Under the pieces are notes generated by a model. The model was not told the origin of the DNA. It saw only the letters and a program-made list of their open reading frames with translations, and did no database searches. From contig CAYVQU010000115.1 of assembly GCA_964453155.1 (NCBI GenBank), positions 1 to 16,862 of the forward strand: 16,862 bases of DNA. The letters run 5' to 3'. A program made the translations under genes and the position numbers. The DNA comes from CAYVQU01 sp964453155 (GTDB lineage Bacteria > Chloroflexota > Anaerolineae > Anaerolineales > UBA11858). Shown here piece by piece: positions 8,354 to 12,285 of the stretch; position 1 is the stretch's first letter, and each line of letters starts with the position of its first letter.

Positions 8354-8529
8354 CAAAAATCCTGCTTTCTGTTTGTGGCTTCGATAGGTGTATTCTGTGA
8401 CATTTCATGCCTCGATTTTGCTTTTCTGCAACGCATCGAACATGTCACAGAATTTCGGTTCATACCCTTCAGCGGTTCCTTGCAAATGACACATTTCCGC
8501 TTACGTGGTCGGCGTTTTAGGCTTTGACT
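8353..8529 (-). CDS. Zinc-finger tail reached by a -1 frameshift from the membrane-protein gene (proposed)
   Basis: In the -1 frame relative to the membrane-protein gene, 58 codons run to a TGA at 8355-8353. They encode a very basic stretch (KRRPRKRK) and a four-cysteine finger: C-V-I-C, 13 residues, then C-S-M-R-C followed by RKAKSR. The pattern CxxC...CSxxCR(K/x)A is common in small bacterial zinc-ribbon proteins, so I take the frame as genuinely coding. There is no ATG, GTG or TTG between the upstream in-frame stop (8556-8554) and the first cysteines; the first in-frame ATG lies after C-V-I-C and would lose half the finger. Its stop overlaps the primase start (TGATG), so ribosomes probably do arrive here. 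A slip at CCCAAAA would give a 306-residue membrane protein with a zinc-finger tail. A relic gene or a one-base sequence error would look the same. Confidence 0.6.
   Translation of the reverse strand, partial: SQSLKRRPRKRKCVICKEPLKGMNRNSVTCSMRCRKAKSRHEMSQNTPIEATNRKQDF
8392..8453. repeat. Perfect 12-base inverted repeat, candidate origin or operator
   Basis: ATTCTGTGACAT at 8392-8403 is matched exactly by its reverse complement ATGTCACAGAAT at 8442-8453, with 38 bases between. Inside the interval TCGAT/ATCGA and TTGC/GCAA give a further imperfect pairing, so single-stranded DNA or RNA could fold into a long branched hairpin. The repeat lies inside the zinc-finger reading frame, close to primase and rep. 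Rolling-circle origins and single-strand origins are hairpin-based, so an origin is possible. An operator for the ribbon-helix-helix protein or an mRNA structure are alternatives. Confidence 0.4.
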
Positions 8530-9272
8530 TTTGGGCCGTTGCCATTGCTCCGATTAAGAATTTCAGGATTGAACGCGTCTATTTGGTCGCGAATATCTTC
8601 AGCAGCCAAAATTTCCGCTTGCCCTTCGGACCTTTCCAAGGTGGCAGGGATAGCCTTGCGGATTGAATCGGCTCGCTGGAACATTTCAGCCAGCACCAAA
8701 TCAGCACTAGCGAGCATAATCTCAAGGTCGCCCTTGTCTAATTCCAACCGGGTATTGTCCGAGATTTTCAAGACTTCCAGGGCATCACCACGCTTTTGCC
8801 GGTCGTAGGCTGATACATGGCTGGCCAACTGGTAAATGGATTCCGTCACGATTGCAGAAATCAGGACCACAATCATCACCCCCGCAGCCACCGGGCCAGC
8901 TTTGGCTGTGTTTAACATCCCAATCAACAGAAGGATGTCAGCGCCAAAGAAAAAGAGAGAGCCAATCAAGGCAAAAGTCAAGCCAACCAGCGCCGACCAT
9001 TTTTGAGCTTTGTTTTCGTGGCCAGGGAACGACCGATAACGATGGTACAGGAATTGCCCCTCAGTCCCAACACTGGACAAAATACCCAACACCCAGCCCA
9101 TGAAGCCCCAGCCACGCAGTTCTCCCATAAGATGCACGGTTGAGACAATGAACGCGGCAATGATGGCACCGGCCAGGACGTTTCCCCAGGTGTTTTCCGA
9201 TGCAACCAGGCCGCGGGCGCGTTTCTCGATACCTGCGATTTTCCGTTTGTCCAAATAGTTCGTGTTACTCAT
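8517..9272 (-). CDS. Membrane protein of the element, unknown function
   Basis: This is a 251-residue protein that I do not recognise. I choose the ATG at 9272, which has GGAG (9282-9279) upstream; a TTG at 9311 would add 13 residues without a better site. After a basic amino end (DKRKIAGIEKRARG) there are hydrophobic segments at about 30-50, 56-75 (weak), 94-120 and 126-150, so three or four membrane helices. The rest (about 155-251) is a charged, helical, probably cytoplasmic domain ('EVLKISDNTRLELDKGDLEI'). It lies between the ribbon-helix-helix gene and the primase in the replication operon. A role in plasmid maintenance, transfer or membrane anchoring of the replication complex is possible but not shown. 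The last codons carry a -1 slippery site that could append a zinc-finger tail. Confidence 0.7.
   Translation of the reverse strand: MSNTNYLDKRKIAGIEKRARGLVASENTWGNVLAGAIIAAFIVSTVHLMGELRGWGFMGWVLGILSSVGTEGQFLYHRYRSFPGHENKAQKWSALVGLTFALIGSLFFFGADILLLIGMLNTAKAGPVAAGVMIVVLISAIVTESIYQLASHVSAYDRQKRGDALEVLKISDNTRLELDKGDLEIMLASADLVLAEMFQRADSIRKAIPATLERSEGQAEILAAEDIRDQIDAFNPEILNRSNGNGPKVKA
8529..8551 (-). promoter_or_regulatory. Candidate programmed -1 ribosomal frameshift site
   Basis: On the minus strand the heptamer C CCA AAA (8535-8529) is a perfect X XXY YYZ slippery site in the reading frame of the membrane-protein gene, 9 bases before its TAA. A Shine-Dalgarno-like GGAG (8551-8548) lies 12 bases upstream of it, close to the spacing that stimulates -1 slippage in the E. 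coli dnaX gene. Weak stem possibilities lie further downstream (AGCGG with CCGCU) but about 27 bases away, which is far for a stimulator. The heptamer falls inside the roughly 36-base window where the two frames overlap. Confidence 0.5.
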
Positions 9273-9348
9273 AACTTGCTCCGTTTCAAATTTTCCAGGT
9301 ACAATAGGCAAACGCCTTGAGACCGTGTCCCCGGTTGATATGGCTTAG

Positions 9349-9383
9349 ACCCCGGCCTTCTGGTCCCACTGGAGAGCCGGGGT
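9349..9383. repeat. GC-rich hairpin between the RHH and membrane-protein genes
   Basis: ACCCCGGC (9349-9356) pairs perfectly with GCCGGGGT (9376-9383) over a 19-base loop. On the plus strand the stem is followed by TTGCTTTTT, so it would act as a terminator there, although no plus-strand gene is present. On the minus strand it lies just after the ribbon-helix-helix stop without a T-run. It could slow transcription into the replication genes, or be a DNA site for Rep or the small regulator. The function is not resolved. Confidence 0.4.
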
Positions 9384-9389
9384 TGCTTT

Positions 9390-9578
9390 TTAAGTTTTCA
9401 ATGTGTCCAATAGTTGAGCCTTGGTTGCTGGCAATCCTTTTTCAATTGCCGTCCGTATTACCGCTGTTCGCGGCAACCCTGTTTTTTCAACTATCTCGTC
9501 GATATCAGACTTAGTGAAATCGTTCACTCTAGCCGAAATCAAATTATGAAACTTCCTGGGGTCGCGTGGTCGCACCAT
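9390..9578 (-). CDS. Ribbon-helix-helix DNA-binding protein
   Basis: This is a 62-residue protein of the MetJ/Arc/CopG fold: a strand 'HNLISARVN', a helix 'FTKSDIDEIVEKTG', then 'LPRTAVIRTAIEKGL' as the second helix with the usual turn between. Such proteins bind DNA as dimers through the paired strands. A near-perfect ribosome binding site (AAAGGAGGTGA) stands 5 bases before the ATG at 9578 and lies within the last codons and stop of the integrase gene, so the two are translationally coupled. In an integrated plasmid the likely jobs are repression of the replication operon downstream (copy control) or an excisionase/directionality role beside the integrase. The sequence does not decide between them. 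The hairpin directly after this gene is a possible target. Confidence 0.78.
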   Translation of the reverse strand: MVRPRDPRKFHNLISARVNDFTKSDIDEIVEKTGLPRTAVIRTAIEKGLPATKAQLLDTLKT

Positions 9579-9583
9579 TCAAA

Positions 9584-10507
9584 TCACCTCCTTTCGTTCA
9601 GTCTGTCAGCGGGGGATGTTTTGGCATGGGCCAATTGCAAATCATCATCAATCAAAGCCAAGTACCGCATGATTGTTGAATAGTCTGCATGTCCCATCAG
9701 TCGCCGTAGGGTTTCCATATCCATCCCCGCCCGTAAAGAATTAACACAAAAAGCGCGGCGAAAATCATGGCATCCGGGAACTTCAATCCCAGCCTGATTA
9801 GCGCGCCTTCTCAACATTTGCCTAAGTCCCCAATAAGTTAGCCGTTCTCCGTTCTGCTTCGCCCACAAAGGCCCGGTGCTCCGAGTGTGGATATGCTGCC
9901 GCAATGCACGTCTTGCCGTTTTGCCAATAAACACTGTTCGGGCCTTATTTCCTTTCCCTTCCCGAATATAAGCCGCGCCGGTTCGCATGTTTACATCTTC
10001 GATATCAAGAGAAAGAAACTCATTTGCTCTTGCGCCGGTATCCAAGAGACACAATAGCACCGCCTTATCTCGCAAGCTGTGCCAGTCTTTACCGCAGGTT
10101 GCCAGCATTGCCCTAACATCAGCATTAGTGATTGGGAGCAGGGGAGCACCATTCAATTTTGGGGGCCTTACTTTTTTGAATATTTTTGTGTAGTCGCGTG
10201 CATCTGTTTCAACGCCCCACCAATAAACAAACGTTTTCACAATACGATAATGAGCATGAACACCACCGCGGTTATGCCCTTCATCATTTTTCAGCCACAA
10301 CATAAACCCCCGTAGTGCGTCAGCAGTCAAGGAATCTATTGCATGAACACCATTCTCCTGACAGAACAGAATAAATTTCGCCAAGTCAGCGCGGTAATAG
10401 CGCACCGTGTTTGGCGATAGCTCTCTGATTTCACAATCAATCAGGAATGACTCAACCCATGCCGCTATTTCGTTGCTAAGCGCGGGTACCTTTACACCAT
10501 TTGGCAT
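9584..10507 (-). CDS. Tyrosine recombinase/integrase
   Basis: This is a 307-residue site-specific recombinase of the XerC/D-like phage integrase family, without an extra N-terminal arm-binding domain. A SAM-like core-binding domain occupies about residues 10-110 ('LSPNTVRYYRADLAKF'). The catalytic set is complete: R160 ('DTGARANEF'), a lysine in the 'GKGNKAR' hairpin (about 185-188), H247-x2-R250 ('HDFRR'), H273 ('MGHADY') and the nucleophile Y282 ('MRYLAL'). The gene starts 74 bases from a tRNA-Ser 3' fragment and reads away from it, the usual arrangement for an integrase that targets that tRNA. The ATG at 10507 follows directly on a hairpin with a T-run, and the only ribosome binding candidate (AGG) is inside that hairpin. 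The stop overlaps the ribosome binding site of the next gene. Confidence 0.93.
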   Translation of the reverse strand: MPNGVKVPALSNEIAAWVESFLIDCEIRELSPNTVRYYRADLAKFILFCQENGVHAIDSLTADALRGFMLWLKNDEGHNRGGVHAHYRIVKTFVYWWGVETDARDYTKIFKKVRPPKLNGAPLLPITNADVRAMLATCGKDWHSLRDKAVLLCLLDTGARANEFLSLDIEDVNMRTGAAYIREGKGNKARTVFIGKTARRALRQHIHTRSTGPLWAKQNGERLTYWGLRQMLRRRANQAGIEVPGCHDFRRAFCVNSLRAGMDMETLRRLMGHADYSTIMRYLALIDDDLQLAHAKTSPADRLNERR

Positions 10508-10535
10508 AAAAAAACCTGTCTCGAATTGAGACAGG
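10508..10535 (-). terminator. Intrinsic terminator abutting the integrase start codon
   Basis: Read on the minus strand, CCTGTCTC (10535-10528) pairs perfectly with GAGACAGG (10522-10515) over a 5-base loop, and is followed by a run of T that ends directly at the integrase ATG (10507). This is a textbook rho-independent terminator shape. It would stop transcription entering from the chromosomal side. It also buries the only AGG that could serve as the integrase ribosome binding site, so it may act as an attenuator of integrase expression. Confidence 0.7.
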
Positions 10536-10580
10536 CTTCATATAGAGCGCCGGTTTTATCGCATAGTCCGGTCTAGTGCG

Positions 10581-10641
10581 CGCGCCTGGAGAGCGCGTAT
10601 ACCGCAAGGTATCGAGGGTTCGAATCCCTCCCTCTCCGCCA
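10581..10641 (+). tRNA. tRNA-Ser(GGA) 3' fragment, element attachment site
   Basis: The 61 bases read as the 3' part of a class II tRNA-Ser. The anticodon stem is CGCGC (10581-10585) / GCGCG (10593-10597) around loop CTGGAGA with anticodon GGA at 10588-10590. A long variable arm follows (TACC-GCAA-GGTA), then a T arm with GGTTCGAATCC, the 3' acceptor strand CCTCTCC, discriminator G and encoded CCA (10639-10641). The matching 5' acceptor strand GGAGAGG and a D arm are absent upstream: bases 10541-10580 do not fit. So this is a truncated copy, not a working tRNA. With an integrase gene next to it and the tRNA terminator after it, it is best read as the duplicated att site left by integration, with the crossover probably in or before the anticodon arm. 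Confidence 0.82.
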
Positions 10642-10645
10642 GAAG

Positions 10646-10680
10646 AAACCTCCTGAGAAATTGGGAGGTTTTTATTTTTT
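10646..10680 (+). terminator. Rho-independent terminator of the tRNA-Ser locus
   Basis: AAACCTCC (10646-10653) pairs with GGAGGTTT (10664-10671) and is followed by a T-rich run to 10680. It lies 4 bases after the CCA of the tRNA fragment, so it is most likely the original terminator of the tRNA gene before the element inserted. On the other strand the A-rich 5' side gives a T-run as well, so it may also end transcripts from the kinase gene. Confidence 0.75.
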
Positions 10681-10727
10681 AAGTTTGTTAGTTGGATAGC
10701 CTAGTTCTCACCACCAAACCAACCACA

Positions 10728-12230
10728 CTACCCCATAATTTCTGTCAGTTTTTGGATTCGGGATTGAAGATCAGGGAAGATGTGGCGGTAAACTTCTTCG
10801 AATAACTGGGAATATTTTTGAGCGCTGGCTAGTGAGGGAGCAAAAGTCTTCTGGATTTTTCCACTCATCTGCTGAGCAGCTTGATTGATCGATGAAAACA
10901 ATCTTGCTCCAGTTGCAGCCAGGATGCCGGCCCCCAAAGCGGTGGCTTCGGCCGTACTGGTGCGCTGAATGGATTTACCCGTGACATCGGCGATTATCTG
11001 GCACCAGGTATCGCTCTGGGAGCCACCCCCCATCACAACGATTTGGTCAATTCCCTGGTTTAGGGCGGATTCTACCCCTCCAAAATGGAGTCGCAACTCT
11101 AAAGCGATGCCCTCCAATATGGCCCGATAGAGATGGACCGGACGATGCTGTCCCTGCCAACCGATGATCAGGCCGCGGGCAGTGGGATCCCAATAAGGAT
11201 TGAGCGCACTGTTCCAGTAAGGCACTAACAGCAACCCATCTGAACCAGGGGCAATAGATTGAATTTCAGTATCAAAATCCTGAAGTGACCGCTCCGTAGA
11301 AAAATTCTCCAGGAACCAGTCGAGGGTATAAGTCCCACCTAAAATAACCGTTTCCAACGAATACCCCCTGGGAACACCCACATACATTGTTCGAAACGCT
11401 TTGTCGGTCGTAAATCGATCGCTGAAGGTCCCAGAGACTACGCTCGTTCCCAGGCTCAAATAGCAGTTTCCAGGCTGGGTAATGTTAAGGCCCAACCCAC
11501 CAGCCTGACCATCCCCTAAACCGGCAAAAACCGGTATTCCACTAGGAAGTCCACATTCCTGGGCGGCAAATTCGGATACCAGACCGATGAGGGTTCCTGC
11601 CAGCACCGCGGTGGGCAATTGGGATGGGTCTATCCCGATGAAATCCAATATGTCCGCATACCACTCATTCGCCCGCATATCAAATAAACCGGTGGGATCG
11701 GCCATTCCCCACCCAGTGGCAAAATTCCCTGTCAAACGAAAATTCAGATAACCTGCCACATCTAAGAATTTGACCGTTTGCTGGAATACTTCCGGCTCAT
11801 TTTCTCGTAGCCACAACATTTTGAGCACGGTCAGATTCCCCGAGAGTGGTTTCCCGGAATGAGCATGAAATTTAGGGATTGCCTCTCGCATTTTGGGCAA
11901 TAGATCCCGGGCCCGGTTATCCATCCACAGAATGGCATTGCGCAGGGACTGACCACCACGCCCGACCGGCACAAAGGTTTCGCGCTGAGGACAAATGCAC
12001 AGGCCCGCAATTCGAATGGGTTCAACACCCTTCATGGCTATGCGCATTGATTTTACCATAGCCAACCACCAATCTGACGCGGACTGTTCGTGCCAGTCCG
12101 GGCGCGGTTTCAGGAGAGGGATTTCTGCTTTTCCGACTGAAATCTGGGCGCCACTGATATTCCAGACAATAGATTTACACGCAGTGGTACTGGAGTCGAT
12201 GCCAATGACCAAATTCTGTTCTGATTTCAT
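10728..12230 (-). CDS. FGGY-family carbohydrate kinase (xylulokinase-like)
   Basis: This is a 500-residue sugar kinase of the FGGY family, an ATP-dependent enzyme phosphorylating a pentulose or related polyol; length and motifs are normal. The N-terminal phosphate-binding loop is 'VIGIDSSTTACKSIVWN' (8-24). 'GDGQAGGLGL' and 'CYLSLGTSVVSGTF' form the second nucleotide-binding block, and 'NPYWDPTARGLIIGW' plus 'VVMGGGSQSDTWCQIIADVTG' are FGGY C-terminal signatures. The exact sugar cannot be read from sequence. I use the ATG at 12230; a TTG at 12257 would lie inside a hairpin. No ribosome binding site is evident, and hairpins lie just upstream. The gene is on the same strand as the transporter gene, 55 bases after it, but the transporter is of an ion/dicarboxylate type, so a shared pathway is not obvious. 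Confidence 0.87.
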   Translation of the reverse strand: MKSEQNLVIGIDSSTTACKSIVWNISGAQISVGKAEIPLLKPRPDWHEQSASDWWLAMVKSMRIAMKGVEPIRIAGLCICPQRETFVPVGRGGQSLRNAILWMDNRARDLLPKMREAIPKFHAHSGKPLSGNLTVLKMLWLRENEPEVFQQTVKFLDVAGYLNFRLTGNFATGWGMADPTGLFDMRANEWYADILDFIGIDPSQLPTAVLAGTLIGLVSEFAAQECGLPSGIPVFAGLGDGQAGGLGLNITQPGNCYLSLGTSVVSGTFSDRFTTDKAFRTMYVGVPRGYSLETVILGGTYTLDWFLENFSTERSLQDFDTEIQSIAPGSDGLLLVPYWNSALNPYWDPTARGLIIGWQGQHRPVHLYRAILEGIALELRLHFGGVESALNQGIDQIVVMGGGSQSDTWCQIIADVTGKSIQRTSTAEATALGAGILAATGARLFSSINQAAQQMSGKIQKTFAPSLASAQKYSQLFEEVYRHIFPDLQSRIQKLTEIMG

Positions 12231-12236
12231 GGTGTT

Positions 12237-12280
12237 GTCTTTTTGAAAGACCTTCAAGGTTTTTGAAACCTTGAAGGTCT
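12237..12280. repeat. Overlapping palindromes between the transporter and kinase genes
   Basis: A perfect 15-base inverted repeat (arms 12248-12262 and 12266-12280, AGACCTTCAAGGTTT and its complement) has a 3-base TTG loop. A second palindrome, GTCTTT-TTG-AAAGAC at 12237-12251, has the same loop and shares 4 bases with the first, so the two RNA hairpins exclude each other. The long palindrome looks like the REP-type repeats scattered in many genomes; copies elsewhere in this genome cannot be checked here. It may also end the transporter transcript or influence kinase translation. Confidence 0.6.
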
Positions 12281-12285
12281 ATGTT

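Larger units (their letters stand above)
6405..10641 (-). mobile_element. Integrated self-replicating element: right end at tRNA-Ser, left end not found
   Basis: The block holds, on one strand, a tyrosine recombinase, a small DNA-binding protein, a membrane protein, a zinc-finger frame, a Prim-Pol/CHC2 primase and a rolling-circle Rep. It ends at a 3' fragment of tRNA-Ser with the integrase gene reading away from it. Integration into the 3' part of a tRNA gene leaves a restored full tRNA at one end and a duplicated 3' fragment at the other. The fragment here, followed by the natural tRNA terminator, is the distal end. I find no other copy of this tRNA sequence in the window, so the element should extend left beyond base 1 and include the restriction locus as cargo. 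The coordinates given cover only the recognisable core. The gene set resembles actinobacterial integrative plasmids of the pSAM2 type in logic; relatedness is not claimed. Confidence 0.72.

Noticed and set aside
8403..8492. A 29-codon frame on the minus strand starting ATG-TGT within the zinc-finger region
   Set aside because: It looks protein-like but has no good ribosome binding site and no domain pattern, and it ends before the primase start; the -1 frame with CxxC and CSxxCR is the better explanation.
9349..9391. Plus-strand rho-independent terminator (stem followed by TTGCTTTTT)
   Set aside because: No plus-strand gene lies upstream, so I list it as a hairpin of unknown role rather than a terminator.
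10541..10641. A complete tRNA-Ser gene
   Set aside because: The 5' acceptor strand (GGAGAGG) and D arm cannot be found upstream, so only the 3' part is present.
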